Positions 45,195 through 55,119 of a stretch of DNA of 64,000 nt are shown one piece after another. The notes beneath the pieces were generated by a model. The model saw only the letters and a list, made by a program, of their open reading frames with translations. It ran no database searches and was not told the DNA's origin. This stretch comes from Microcystis wesenbergii FACHB-1317 (GTDB lineage: Bacteria; Cyanobacteriota; Cyanobacteriia; Cyanobacteriales; Microcystaceae), in contig NZ_JACJQV010000111.1 of NCBI RefSeq assembly GCF_014696875.1, forward strand, positions 1-64,000. The letters run 5' to 3'. How positions within the stretch are numbered: position 1 is the stretch's first letter; each line of letters starts with the position of its first letter. The position numbers and the translations under genes were made by a program.

Positions 45195-46478
45195 ATGTTA
45201 GACCTAAAGCAAATTAGAGAAAATCCAGAGGAAGTACAGAAACGCTTAGATAGTCGGGGAGGTAGTTATGATATTGCCCCTATTCTCCAGTTAAATCAAC
45301 AACAGAAGGCTTTAGAGTTGGAACGCAGCAGTTTACAGGCCCGGGGTAACGAAATCGGTAAACTGGTGGGACAAAAAGTGAAAAGTGGCAGCGATGTCAA
45401 CAGTCCCGAAATTTTGGCAATGAAAACAGAAGGAAACGAGATTAAAAGTAAACTAGCTCAATTAGAACCGCAGGAAAAAGAGATTAAAGCGGCCATTGAC
45501 CAAAAAATCTTAGATTTACCCAATTTACCCAGTGAAACCACTCCCATCGGTAAGGATGAACGGGAAAATGTCGAAGTCAGACGCTGGGGAGAAGAATATA
45601 AACCCACCAACCCGAATATTTTGCCTCACTGGGAAATTGGGGAAAAATTGGGCATTTTAGACTTTGAACGGGCAGTAAAGATCGCCCAGAGTCGTTTTGT
45701 TAATCTTATCGCTGTTGGGGCAGCCCTAGAAAGAGCTTTAATTAATTTTATGCTCGATCGCCATATTGTCGCCGGTTATACAGAAGTTTTACCGCCAATT
45801 CTGATTAATAGTGACTCCCTGCGCGGGACGGGACAACTGCCAAAATTCGCGGAAGAAAGCTTTAAATGTCGAGATGATGAGCTTTGGTTAGCACCAACGG
45901 CAGAAGTACCTGTAACTAACCTCTATCGCGATGAAATCCTCTCATCGGAGCAATTACCGATCAAACACTGTGCCTATACCCCTTGTTTTCGTCGAGAAGC
46001 GGGCAGCTATGGCAAGGATACGAGGGGCTTGATCCGTTTGCATCAATTTAATAAGGTGGAAATGGTCAAAATCGTCCATCCTGACGCTTCTGCTCAGGAA
46101 CATGAAAGTTTAGTCGCTAATGCAGAGGCAATCCTGCAAGCTTTACAGTTGCCCTATCGGGTGATTGAATTGTGTACCGGTGACTTGGGTTTTGCGGCGG
46201 CCAAATGTTATGACTTAGAAGTGTGGCTACCTTCGGCTAATACCTATCGGGAAATTTCCAGTTGTTCTAATTTTAGAGACTTCCAGGCACGACGGGCAAA
46301 TATTCGCTTTAAAGAAAAAGGGCAAAAAGGCACTAATTTTGTCCACACCCTCAACGGTTCGGGATTAGCGATCGGTCGTACTATGGCCGCTGTCCTAGAA
46401 AATTATCAACAGCCGGACGGGACGGTAAAAGTGCCGGAAGTGCTGCAACCCTATCTAAAACGGCAAGTTATTTGTTAA
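45195..46478 (+). CDS. serS: Seryl-tRNA synthetase
   Basis: 427 residues, normal for a bacterial enzyme. The N-terminal helical arm is at ~30-110. Class II motif 2 is [21 protein letters not shown] and motif 3 is [20 protein letters not shown]. It charges tRNA-Ser (and the initial step for Sec where present). A MITE-like element lies 34 bp past its stop. Confidence 0.97.
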   Translation: MLDLKQIRENPEEVQKRLDSRGGSYDIAPILQLNQQQKALELERSSLQARGNEIGKLVGQKVKSGSDVNSPEILAMKTEGNEIKSKLAQLEPQEKEIKAAIDQKILDLPNLPSETTPIGKDERENVEVRRWGEEYKPTNPNILPHWEIGEKLGILDFERAVKIAQSRFVNLIAVGAALERALINFMLDRHIVAGYTEVLPPILINSDSLRGTGQLPKFAEESFKCRDDELWLAPTAEVPVTNLYRDEILSSEQLPIKHCAYTPCFRREAGSYGKDTRGLIRLHQFNKVEMVKIVHPDASAQEHESLVANAEAILQALQLPYRVIELCTGDLGFAAAKCYDLEVWLPSANTYREISSCSNFRDFQARRANIRFKEKGQKGTNFVHTLNGSGLAIGRTMAAVLENYQQPDGTVKVPEVLQPYLKRQVIC

Positions 46479-46511
46479 TTTTTCTAAAAATGCTTGACAA
46501 AATGTCTATAT

Positions 46512-46749
46512 AGGGTTTGCTGAATAAATCTAAAAACCTTGTTGGGTAAGACTTTTAGACCTTTTGTCAATCAAAAAGTACCGGATATGGGAGTGATCAG
46601 GGGGAAAATTCAGGTACTTTTTCCCTGAAAATTAGGTAGTTGACCACCTGAAAATCGGTAAAACCCTACACCCGACCTGCCCCCCCGATGTCGGGGGGGT
46701 TGGGGGGGCCACACCCTGCCCCCAAGAAAAACTTTTTGCCGCAAACCCT
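46512..46749. mobile_element. MITE-like element, copy 2 (238 bp)
   Basis: Perfect 9-bp inverted termini AGGGTTTGC and GCAAACCCT, flanked by the 4-bp duplication ATAT (46508-46511 and 46750-46753). Including flanks the inverted match extends to 15 bp. The interior is the same as 27767-28005, including CCCCCCGATGTCGGGGGGG. No transposase. It sits between the serS and mtnW stop codons. Confidence 0.9.
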
Positions 46750-46774
46750 ATATAGTGCATTGAAAGAATTGAGC

Positions 46775-47935
46775 TTAACCCCACTCTAGAATTGCCTGTT
46801 TTAAGGCTCCTTCTGGCAAATTGGCGGGATCAAAAGAATCACCCGCTTCTATTCTGGCTAAAGCTTCAAAAAAAGCCCTCACACCACTGGCCGGTCCCGA
46901 TGGGTGGTCCATAATTCCGGTTCCCGCATTGAGGATAACATTACGTCCGTAATCCCGAAGGACCTGGGGAACAATACCTGGACGAATGCCGGCCGAGGGA
47001 ACCGGAAAAACGTTTCTATCGCGCAAAATATCGCGAATTTTGCCCTCCTCCTGGGGATCGAAGGGTAAACTACCATAAGCGGCGGGATATAGCACCGCAT
47101 CGGCTCCTGCGTGGGCCATCATCGTCCCCAAAACCACAGAATAGGCTAATCCCGTATCGCTACCGGCACAGAGCGCTCCAGCAAAGGCAGGATGGGCGAA
47201 AATAGGAACATCGATCGCTGGATCACTGGCTAAAGCTTCTAAAACGGAAAACCCGTAGGTAAGAACGTTTAATAACAGGGCATTAGCCCCATGTTTCACT
47301 AATAAACGGGCTTTTCTCTGCAATTCGTCCGCTTTTCCAGTGACATTGACCGCATAGAGAACATTTCTACCGGTTTGCTGCCGCACTTCCTCCAAAACCC
47401 GGCGACAACAATCTAGGCGCTCGTGGGTGGGAGCCACGGGAAGATCCGCCATGATTTCATCATCTTTAATCACGTCTAAGCCAGCAAAAGCCACTTCTCG
47501 CAGGATATCGGCGTGATCTTGCGCCGATAGTCCTAAAGCGGGTTTAAAAATTGCCATGACTAGAGGTCGATCATAAACCCCCAAACGTTGCCTAATTCCG
47601 GTGATTCCCACCTTGGCTTTTGTGCCGTAGCTTTCGGGGAGATACACCCCCACCACTTTTCCGGCTCCAGCCATGGAATATTTGCCGAAAATCATGGTTA
47701 AAAGACTGGCGATGTCATTTTCAACGTTTATCTGGGGAAAACGCACCCTAGCCACCTTATAACCGTCGGCTTCCTCCCTGATCCCCACCACTTCCCCTAG
47801 GTGTTGTTGCAGCTGCTCTTGACGATGACTGTGGCGATCGCTCCAAGTGCCGGCGGTTTGACCGATAGCGATCGTTTTTGCCTGTTTTTCGGCATTAATA
47901 GCGGGAGGAAAGCGATAATCGACAATGATAGTCAT
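46775..47935 (-). CDS. mtnW: RuBisCO-like 2,3-diketo-5-methylthiopentyl-1-phosphate enolase
   Basis: 386 residues, a form IV RuBisCO-like protein of the MtnW type. Lys131 lies in IFKPALGLS. The carbamylated Lys157 with metal ligands Asp159 and Glu160 is in GLDVIKDDE. The GTGIMDHPSGP segment binds phosphate. The enolase acts in the methionine salvage pathway; it is not the carbon-fixing RuBisCO, as the sequence lacks the form I features and the chain is too short. Microcystis is a known genus to carry this protein next to normal RuBisCO, supporting the host assignment. Confidence 0.92.
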   Translation of the reverse strand: MTIIVDYRFPPAINAEKQAKTIAIGQTAGTWSDRHSHRQEQLQQHLGEVVGIREEADGYKVARVRFPQINVENDIASLLTMIFGKYSMAGAGKVVGVYLPESYGTKAKVGITGIRQRLGVYDRPLVMAIFKPALGLSAQDHADILREVAFAGLDVIKDDEIMADLPVAPTHERLDCCRRVLEEVRQQTGRNVLYAVNVTGKADELQRKARLLVKHGANALLLNVLTYGFSVLEALASDPAIDVPIFAHPAFAGALCAGSDTGLAYSVVLGTMMAHAGADAVLYPAAYGSLPFDPQEEGKIRDILRDRNVFPVPSAGIRPGIVPQVLRDYGRNVILNAGTGIMDHPSGPASGVRAFFEALARIEAGDSFDPANLPEGALKQAILEWG

Positions 47936-48050
47936 AAAAGATAAAAAAGGGAGTGGGAATTATGAATTATGAATTATGAATTGGGAGGTGGGGAGATAGG
48001 CAGAAAAAGCTGCCTCTTGCTTATCCTAACCAAGGAGTTAATTGTGTCGG

Positions 48051-48093
48051 CTCTCCTAGACTGGTTATAGCAAATTAGTAGTTTAAATGAGCC
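48051..48093. repeat. Dispersed repeat, copy B
   Basis: CTCCTAGACTGGTTATAGC and ATTAGTAGTTTAAATGAGCC match the reverse complement of 12984-13025. Confidence 0.75.
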
Positions 48094-48240
48094 TAACCCC
48101 TTAAATAGCCTGGAATCCAACAAAGCCAAAAGCTTTTTTGATTAAAATTGCTTTTTTTAATTCTGGTGAGCCTTTTGGCAAGGCTTGCGTGGATTATTTT
48201 CTGCTAATATATCATAACTACTCTAGAAGAGCCAAAAGTC

Positions 48241-48358
48241 TTGACAAATCGCGCCGCTTGATATAATTGGGGTTGGCTGAAAAAGTTTGTTGGTGGGGTC
48301 AGGCGGTCGGCAGCGGGCAGGAGGCAGGAGTTTCAGGCTTTGTTGCCCTCCTTTTTTT
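48241..48358 (+). ncRNA. Candidate small RNA with promoter and terminator
   Basis: TTGACA (48241-48246) and TATAAT (48262-48267) with a 15-bp spacer form a near-consensus promoter. About 75-90 bases later a hairpin AGGAGGCA / TGCCCTCCT (one bulged C) precedes a run of seven T. There is no open frame of useful length inside. It shares the GGGTTGGCTGAAAAAG beginning with the terminal bases of the MITE-like elements. Family unknown; the assignment rests only on the signals. Confidence 0.4.
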
Positions 48359-48730
48359 GTACCAATTATGTACTAAAAGAAGGATAATGCAAGGTTTTTG
48401 AAGGTCTCAATCCTATTTTCGCAGCATGAACATCGGATTTTAACAGGTCAAAAGCCTTATTTTCAAAGGGTTTTACCATTATTCAGCCAGCCCTAATTGG
48501 ATTTGGGTGATATCATCTTGCGGAAAGACAGGCAGCGCTACTGTTATAAAGAATATTGGCTCGGCTCTTCTTGTTTCTGTATGGAAGGGAGAAGAATAGG
48601 GGTAATTTTCCAGAAATATATTCTTCAAAGCCTTGCCTAGCAAAACTCGTCCGAATAATAAGCACTGATTACCAGACAAAGTCGAGAGGAGCCAAGTAAT
48701 TTACCTTAAGATTAATTAATCAATTGGATA

Positions 48731-50635
48731 ATGTATAGAAAACTGGCGAACAAAATCCTTAAATTAGCTAATTGCCTATCTAGATCATCGAAGCGATCTC
48801 TTCTAATTGTCACCGATTGCCTTATTTTTTGTCTGACCATCTATCTAGCCTTCTCTCTCAGGTTTAATCTTAACCTCGAATATCAGCAAATTAGACCTTT
48901 TTTCGGGGAAATACTCAGCTTAATTGCTATTAAAATTCTAGTTTTCTATCTCAAAGGTATTTACCGTCCCGTAGTACGTTATACAGGATTAGAGTTTCTT
49001 TCCTCCGTACTGCAAGCGGTTCTCTATAGTTCAGGGGTTTTAATCAGTCTGGCCTACTTTCAAAGGGATGCCTTTTTGCCGCGTTCAGTCCTGATTATCG
49101 ACGCATTGTTAACCCTAGTATTGGTTATTGGGATGAGATTGTTGATTCGTTCTGTCTTTCACCGTCTGAATATTTACGTCAGTAGTGTCGATAGGGAACC
49201 GACAATTGTTATCTACGGTGCGGGGGTTGTGGGTTGTCAATTAGCACGTTCCCTACAAAATGACCCCCACTATCGTTTATTGGCCTTTGTTGATGATAAT
49301 CCCGATTTGCAGCAGCGAGTGATCCAAGGCATTAGGGTTTATCCCCCTTCTCAATTGACAATACTGCACCAAAAACGGGCCTTTGACTGGGTTGTTCTCG
49401 CTATTCCGAACCTAGACAAGGCCAGAAAGCGGCAAATCATCGAAAGTCTAGAAACTTTACCCATCGTCATCAAAACCGTCCCTCCCCTCTCAAAAATTTT
49501 ATCGGGAGAAGCGACCATCAATCAGATTCGCAGTGTCGATGTCTCGGAATTATTAGGACGGGAAGAAATTCTACCTCATCCCGAACTTTTGGGAAAAAAT
49601 GTCACGGGTAAAGCGGTGTTAGTCACTGGGGGTGGTGGTTCCATCGGTTCGGAATTATGCCGACAAATCGCCTTCCTCAAGCCAAAATGCCTGGTAATCT
49701 ACGAATTAAACGAGTTTTCCCTCTACAAAATCGATCTCGATTTGGGCGAAAATTATACTGATTTACGCAGGTATGCCTATCTAGGCAATGTTCTTGACCG
49801 CAATCATCTGGCCCGAGTCATCCAACAACACCAGATTGAGACAATTTATCACACGGCCGCCTATAAGCACGTTCCCCTGGTGGAAGCCAATGCTAGTCAG
49901 GGGGTTTACACTAATGTTTGGGGAAGTTTAAATGTCGCTCAGACTGCGATCGAGAATTCAGTTAGTAATTTAGTTCTTATTTCCACCGATAAGGCCGTCA
50001 GACCGACTAACATTATGGGGGCCAGTAAACGCTGTGCTGAGTTAGTTGTGCAAGCTTTGGCCGCTTTACCCGACACTTCCACCTGTTGCGCTATCGTCCG
50101 CTTTGGCAATGTTCTCGATAGTAGCGGTTCCGTGGTGCCGCGTTTCCGGGAACAAATCGCCCAACGTAAGAATATTACCCTCACCCATCGCGATATTATT
50201 CGCTATTTTATGTCTATTCCAGAGGCGGTGCGTTTGGTTATACAAGCAGGAGCTATGGCTAAGGGGGGTGAGGTATTCCTGTTAGATATGGGTGAACCAG
50301 TAAGAATTTACGATTTAGCCCTACAGATGATTCGTTTAAGTGGCTTGGAATTAGGGCAAGATATCGATATTGAAATCACAGGATTAAGACCGGGGGAAAA
50401 ACTCTACGAAGAATTATTAATCGATACCGATAAAGCTCGTCCCACCGCTCACCCAAAGATTTTTTGCGCTAATGAACACTTTCTTGCTTGGGAAAAATTA
50501 CAAATCAAATTACAGCAATTGCTTAATTCTATTCAAGTTAATGACCGTCAGGGCTTAGTTAAGTCCCTACAAGATTTAGTTCCTGAATACCGGCCTCCCC
50601 AGCAAATAGCCAGTAGTTTGTCAAGTAAAAAGTGA
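48731..50635 (+). CDS. CapD/FlaA1-type nucleotide-sugar 4,6-dehydratase, membrane-bound
   Basis: 634 residues. Four N-terminal membrane helices (~20-140) are followed by a CoA-binding-like Rossmann domain (TIVIYGAGVVGCQLAR near 161) and a C-terminal SDR domain with VTGGGGSIGSELCRQI near 298. The SDR catalytic region is LVLISTDKAVRPTNIMGASKR, and GLRPGEKLYEELL is near the end. Long-form CapD/WbpM proteins convert UDP-GlcNAc into 4-keto-6-deoxy sugars for capsule or O-antigen. It is monocistronic here. Confidence 0.92.
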   Translation: MYRKLANKILKLANCLSRSSKRSLLIVTDCLIFCLTIYLAFSLRFNLNLEYQQIRPFFGEILSLIAIKILVFYLKGIYRPVVRYTGLEFLSSVLQAVLYSSGVLISLAYFQRDAFLPRSVLIIDALLTLVLVIGMRLLIRSVFHRLNIYVSSVDREPTIVIYGAGVVGCQLARSLQNDPHYRLLAFVDDNPDLQQRVIQGIRVYPPSQLTILHQKRAFDWVVLAIPNLDKARKRQIIESLETLPIVIKTVPPLSKILSGEATINQIRSVDVSELLGREEILPHPELLGKNVTGKAVLVTGGGGSIGSELCRQIAFLKPKCLVIYELNEFSLYKIDLDLGENYTDLRRYAYLGNVLDRNHLARVIQQHQIETIYHTAAYKHVPLVEANASQGVYTNVWGSLNVAQTAIENSVSNLVLISTDKAVRPTNIMGASKRCAELVVQALAALPDTSTCCAIVRFGNVLDSSGSVVPRFREQIAQRKNITLTHRDIIRYFMSIPEAVRLVIQAGAMAKGGEVFLLDMGEPVRIYDLALQMIRLSGLELGQDIDIEITGLRPGEKLYEELLIDTDKARPTAHPKIFCANEHFLAWEKLQIKLQQLLNSIQVNDRQGLVKSLQDLVPEYRPPQQIASSLSSKK

Positions 50636-50796
50636 AAGAAAGGAGTTTTAGCGAGTGCATCCCACATTTGCAGAAATACCGACAATTAGCAATTATCAGT
50701 GACTCTTAAATTAGTACAAAAATATGAACAATCGCGTGTAAGCATCCCACCGAAAAACTAATGCGCTCCGGGGTTTGGGCCCCAACGGGGGGTTTG

Positions 50797-50853
50797 GGTA
50801 GGGTTGATTCATGAATCAACCCTACTATCACTCAACCCTAGGGTTGAGTGATA
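50797..50853. repeat. Twin perfect palindromes
   Basis: GTAGGGTTGATTCA is followed by its exact complement TGAATCAACCCTAC, with no loop. Three bases later ATCACTCAACCCT is followed by AGGGTTGAGTGAT, also perfect. The first palindrome recurs at 60991-61018. The rest of 50636-50968 contains no gene. Confidence 0.9.
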
Positions 50854-50968
50854 AAACCGAAAGTAACGCCCAATTTTAGGAGAAAGTTTCCCCTTAAAAA
50901 TCCCAAATTAGTAGATTTACAAAAATGAGATGCACCCGTTTTAGCTCTCCTCTTTTTGACAAAATTTA

Positions 50969-51157
50969 TTAATCTAATTGAACCGAATGCTCTTGTTTTA
51001 ATTGCTTTTGAATGGTTTTTACCGTCTGCTCGATTTTATCGATTCCGCGAGAAGAAGGCCGATTTACTCTATCAGCTAGAGGAGAAGTTTGTTGAATAGC
51101 AATGCTTAAATAAAGAGGAAAAGCGAGGGTAAAGGCTAAAAAAAGACGTTGTAACAT
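50969..51157 (-). CDS. Small exported or membrane hypothetical protein
   Basis: 62 residues from MLQRLFLAFTLAFPLYLSIA, an N-terminal hydrophobic signal or anchor, followed by a basic/acidic helix (GIDKIEQTVKTIQKQLKQEH). The start at 51157 has GGGAG six to seven bases upstream, which supports real translation over the 5-codon longer frame. No family recognised. Confidence 0.5.
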   Translation of the reverse strand: MLQRLFLAFTLAFPLYLSIAIQQTSPLADRVNRPSSRGIDKIEQTVKTIQKQLKQEHSVQLD

Positions 51158-51360
51158 GATCCACTCCCACAAAAGTTCTTCAGCGATTATTTTAGCCGGC
51201 TGAAACTTCTAACAGAATAACGACTAACTAGAAAAATTTCAGCTAGTTTGTGACAGTCCGGCAATTGGTGGGACAATCCTAAAGAATTAGCGTTGAAACC
51301 CTCAACCCTAGACCGGAACTCTGATACATTGATCTAGGAACATGATCGATCGCTCTATCT

Positions 51361-52395
51361 ATGCACAAAATTCCAGTTACTGTGATCACGGGTTTTCTGG
51401 GTGCGGGAAAAACTACCCTCATCCGTCATCTACTGCAAAATAATCAAGGCCGCCGGGTGGCCGTTATGGTCAATGAATTCGGAGAAGTGGGAATTGATGG
51501 TGATTTGTTGAAAAGTTGTCAGACCTGCGACGACAACCCTAACGATAATATTGTGGAATTGACCAACGGTTGTCTGTGCTGCACAGTACAAGAAGAATTT
51601 CTCCCCACCATGCAGAAATTGCTAGAGCGACGGCAACAGTTGGATTGTATGCTGATCGAAACTTCGGGATTGGCTTTACCTAAACCTCTGGTTCAAGCTT
51701 TTCGCTGGCCGGAAATCCGCAACGGTGCGACGGTGGACGGAGTAATCACGGTGGTGGATGGTTTTGCTGTCGCTAGGGGTCGTCTGGTGGCGGATTTGGA
51801 CGCTTTAACAGCACAAAGGCAAGCAGACCCCAATTTAGAACACGAAACGCCTATTGAGGAGTTATTTGAGGATCAGTTAGCCTGTGCTGACCTGGTACTC
51901 TTAACTAAAACCGATTTAATCAGCGAAATTGAATTAGAAAAAATTATTAATTGGCTGAAAACACAACTGCGATCGACGGTAAAAATAGTTACTTGTGCTG
52001 ATGGACAAATTAGCCCCGATGTGCTATTGGGATTTAATGCCGCCGTCGAGGATAATTTAGCTAGTCGTCCTAGTCATCATGATCACGAGGAAGAACACGA
52101 TCACGATGAGGATATCAATTCTGTGCAGTTTTGCCTCGATTCTCCCGTAGATGCCCGAATTTTGACCCAACGGCTCAAAGAATTGGTGGCCCGAGAAGAA
52201 ATCTATCGGGTCAAGGGATTTGTTAATGTGGCCAATAAACCGATGCGTATGGTGTTACAGGGAGTCGGCGATCGCTTTGATTCTTTCTTTGATCGACCCT
52301 GGCAATCCACGGAAACGCGGCAAACTCGCTTGGTCTTTATCGGCCGCTCCCTCGATAGTCAGAGAATCGAGCAGGCCTTAACTAGGGTTTGCTGA
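51361..52395 (+). CDS. CobW/COG0523 family GTPase (metal chaperone)
   Basis: 344 residues. G1 is VITGFLGAGKTTLIRHL, the metal site is LTNGCLCCTVQEE (CxCC), and LLTKTDL supplies G4-like specificity. A His/Asp/Glu-rich linker (HHDHEEEHDHDED, residues ~240-252) precedes the CobW C-terminal domain (VKGFVNVANKPMRMVLQGVG). The family delivers zinc or cobalt to client enzymes. The stop codon is part of a MITE-end-like AGGGTTTGCTGA sequence (52384-52395). Confidence 0.93.
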   Translation: MHKIPVTVITGFLGAGKTTLIRHLLQNNQGRRVAVMVNEFGEVGIDGDLLKSCQTCDDNPNDNIVELTNGCLCCTVQEEFLPTMQKLLERRQQLDCMLIETSGLALPKPLVQAFRWPEIRNGATVDGVITVVDGFAVARGRLVADLDALTAQRQADPNLEHETPIEELFEDQLACADLVLLTKTDLISEIELEKIINWLKTQLRSTVKIVTCADGQISPDVLLGFNAAVEDNLASRPSHHDHEEEHDHDEDINSVQFCLDSPVDARILTQRLKELVAREEIYRVKGFVNVANKPMRMVLQGVGDRFDSFFDRPWQSTETRQTRLVFIGRSLDSQRIEQALTRVC

Positions 52396-53028
52396 AGAAG
52401 TTTTTCCTGGGGTTAGGGTGTGGGGTAGGGAGATTATTTTTATTTATTCTCCCTTCTCCCCCTCTACAATAATTACTCGCAGCCAGAAATACGTTGGGTA
52501 ATATCATACTTTGTGCTTTTTGTCAAAAAAACTTTTTTTTTGCAATAAAACTACACAAAAAAAAGATCATCGTTATGGGTGAAATTGACTGATTTGACCG
52601 TCTTAATTAGGATCACTTTCTAGGTGTGGCAAGGGTTTCAACTATTGCTGCCCAAAAAAGCACAAAATAACCCATTATGAAATTCTATCAAATCGCTGTA
52701 ACCCTTGTAACATCGTTGTTAAATAAAAATCTTTCTCAATTAATTCTTAAGAATTTGTAAATATTGCGGAATGTTAATTTAAATATTCTCAAGTTTTTGC
52801 AGTCAATAAATAATTTTTGCTTATCTTTGATCAACAGAGGCAGTCCCAATGAAAAAATTTTCACCCCCACAGATGAAAGAGGTTTCTTTCCCCACACCCT
52901 ACACCCCACACCCCACACCCCACACCCCACTGAAAAAGCTCCGGCGCTCGATCGCCCGGATAGATGGTCGGGGATTTAGGTTAGGGTAGTAAAAGATACA
53001 GATTACCCACCCTTCCAGACCAACAATT
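52396..53028. other. Gene-free AT-rich interval
   Basis: 630 bp with no supported gene. It contains a MITE-end remnant at its left edge (52384-52430), homopolymer A and T runs near 52526-52566 and a CACACCC/CACCCCA tandem stretch near 52891-52930. A short open frame 52764-52979 has noncoding composition. Confidence 0.6.
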
Positions 53029-55080
53029 ATGACGAACACCAGTAACCCGCTGCTTGCCGGTCAAGGATTACCGGCCTTTGACCAAATCCAACCCGGCCTG
53101 ATTGTCCCTGGGATGACGCAACTTTTGCAGGAACTGGCCAGAGAATTAACCGAACTAGAAGCGCAGATTACCCCCACCTGGGAAAAATTAGTCGAACCCC
53201 TCACCCGGATTGAAGAACGTTTAAGCTGGAGTTGGGGGATTATCGGTCATCTGATGGGGGTAAAAAATAGCCCAGAATTGCGTCAAGCTTACGAAACCGT
53301 ACAACCACAGGTAGTCGAGTTTATTAGCCGTTTAAGCCAAAGTAAACCCATTTATGAAGCATTTTTGTCCCTGCGCCAAGGGGAAAGCTGGGGGCAATTA
53401 GACGAGGCACAACAGCGCATTGTCGAAGCTTCCCTGCGGGATGCCCAGTTGGCTGGGGTGGGATTGGTAGGGGAGAAAAAAGACAGATTTAACGCGATTC
53501 AACTGGAATTAGCGGAAATAACCACGAAATTTTCTAATAACATCCTCGATGCCACCAAAGCTTTTCAACTGAAACTAACAACCCCAGAAGATATCGCCGG
53601 TTTACCCGCTAGTCTCCTTAGTTTAGCCGCCCAAACCGCCCGCACCCAAGGGGAAACTAACGCCACCACCGAAACTGGCCCCTGGGTGATTACCCTCGAT
53701 TTTCCCAGTTATTTCCCCTTTATGAAGTACAGCGATAATCGGGAATTGCGAGAAAAACTCTATAAAGCCTACGTTAGTCGGGCCGATCTGGGAGAATTGG
53801 ATAATAATCCCTTAATCGATCGCATTTTGCAACTTCGTCAGGAACAGGCCCATCTTCTAGGTTATAGTACCTACGCCGAGGTCAGTCTTGCCAGGAAAAT
53901 GGCCAATTCTGTGGATGAAATCGAGAAATTGCTTGACAATTTGCGCCAAGTAAGCTATGAAGCGGCAAAACAGGATTTAGAGGCCTTAAAAACTTTTGCG
54001 GGAACCGACGATCTCAAGCATTGGGATATAGCCTATTGGTCAGAAAAACAGCGTCAGGCCAAGTTTAACTTTAGTGCCGAGGAATTACGCCCCTATTTCC
54101 CCCTACCACGGGTTTTAGAAGGCATATTTAGCCTCGCTAAACGGATTTTTGGGGTAGAAATTATCGCCGCCGACGGTAAAGCACCTATCTGGCATCCTGA
54201 TGTGCGTTATTTCCAGATTAACGACGAAAAGGGCGAAAAAATCGCCTATTTCTACCTCGATGCCTACAGTCGTCCCGCCGAAAAACGCGGCGGCGCTTGG
54301 ATGGATGTCTGTATCGGTCGCGCCAAAACCGGTGCCGAGGTGCGTTTACCTGTGGCTTATTTAATCTGCAATCAAACGCCTCCAGTGGACGGAAACCCCA
54401 GTTTAATGACCTTTGAGGAGGTAACTACCCTATTTCACGAATTTGGCCACGGTTTACAGCATATGTTAACCACTGTGGACTATTCCGGCGCGGCGGGTAT
54501 TAATAACGTTGAGTGGGACGCGGTGGAATTGCCCAGTCAATTTATGGAAAATTGGTGTTATGATCGCCCTACTTTAATGAGTATGGCTAAACACTACCAA
54601 ACCGGCGCAACTCTCCCCGAACATTACTACCAAAAACTGCTTCTAGCTAAGAACTATATGAGCGGTTCGGCCATGCTGCGTCAGCTACATTTGTCTTTAG
54701 TAGATTTGGAATTACACCATCGTTATCAACCCAATGGCGGCGAAACTCCTAAACAAGTTAGACAGCGTTTAGCGGCGACGACGACGATAATTCCTCCCCT
54801 ACCGGAAGATGCTTTCTTGTGTTCTTTTGGGCATATTTTCGCCGGCGGTTATGCGGCGGGTTACTATAGTTATAAATGGGCAGAAGTCCTCAGCGCCGAT
54901 GCTTTTGCCGCTTTCGAGGAAGTGGGATTAGATAACGAAGAAGCAGTGAAAGCGATCGGTCGCCGTTTTCGCGATACTGTTTTAGCTATGGGGGGAAGTT
55001 CTCATCCTATGAATGTTTTTAAAGCTTTCCGCGGTCGCGAACCTAGTACCGAGCCTCTCCTCCGTCATAGCGGCTTATAA
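53029..55080 (+). CDS. prlC: M3 family metallopeptidase (oligopeptidase A-like)
   Basis: 683 residues, the full size of PrlC/OpdA. The zinc site is HEFGH (470-474) in LFHEFGHGLQHM, with the downstream Glu ligand in GINNVEWDAVELPSQF. It degrades short peptides, including signal-peptide remnants, in the cytoplasm. It is followed by three tandem repeats that copy its last codons. Confidence 0.95.
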   Translation: MTNTSNPLLAGQGLPAFDQIQPGLIVPGMTQLLQELARELTELEAQITPTWEKLVEPLTRIEERLSWSWGIIGHLMGVKNSPELRQAYETVQPQVVEFISRLSQSKPIYEAFLSLRQGESWGQLDEAQQRIVEASLRDAQLAGVGLVGEKKDRFNAIQLELAEITTKFSNNILDATKAFQLKLTTPEDIAGLPASLLSLAAQTARTQGETNATTETGPWVITLDFPSYFPFMKYSDNRELREKLYKAYVSRADLGELDNNPLIDRILQLRQEQAHLLGYSTYAEVSLARKMANSVDEIEKLLDNLRQVSYEAAKQDLEALKTFAGTDDLKHWDIAYWSEKQRQAKFNFSAEELRPYFPLPRVLEGIFSLAKRIFGVEIIAADGKAPIWHPDVRYFQINDEKGEKIAYFYLDAYSRPAEKRGGAWMDVCIGRAKTGAEVRLPVAYLICNQTPPVDGNPSLMTFEEVTTLFHEFGHGLQHMLTTVDYSGAAGINNVEWDAVELPSQFMENWCYDRPTLMSMAKHYQTGATLPEHYYQKLLLAKNYMSGSAMLRQLHLSLVDLELHHRYQPNGGETPKQVRQRLAATTTIIPPLPEDAFLCSFGHIFAGGYAAGYYSYKWAEVLSADAFAAFEEVGLDNEEAVKAIGRRFRDTVLAMGGSSHPMNVFKAFRGREPSTEPLLRHSGL

Positions 55081-55119
55081 AAGTAGGGTGTGTTAGCGTA
55101 GCGTAACGCACCAAAAACT

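Larger units (their letters stand above)
47936..48730. other. Gene-free interval
   Basis: About 800 bp. It holds a short GAATTATGAATTATGAATT tandem near 47959, copy B of the 12984 repeat, and a candidate promoter-RNA-terminator unit at 48241-48358. The next part (48360-48730) has an open frame on the minus strand that lacks a start signal and family similarity and is not annotated. Confidence 0.6.

Noticed and set aside
46775-47935. Photosynthetic RuBisCO large subunit
   Set aside because: 386 residues, no small-subunit gene, and loop and N-terminal features are those of form IV.
48479-48679. 66-residue minus-strand open frame
   Set aside because: No ribosome site, no recognisable family, irregular composition; likely chance.
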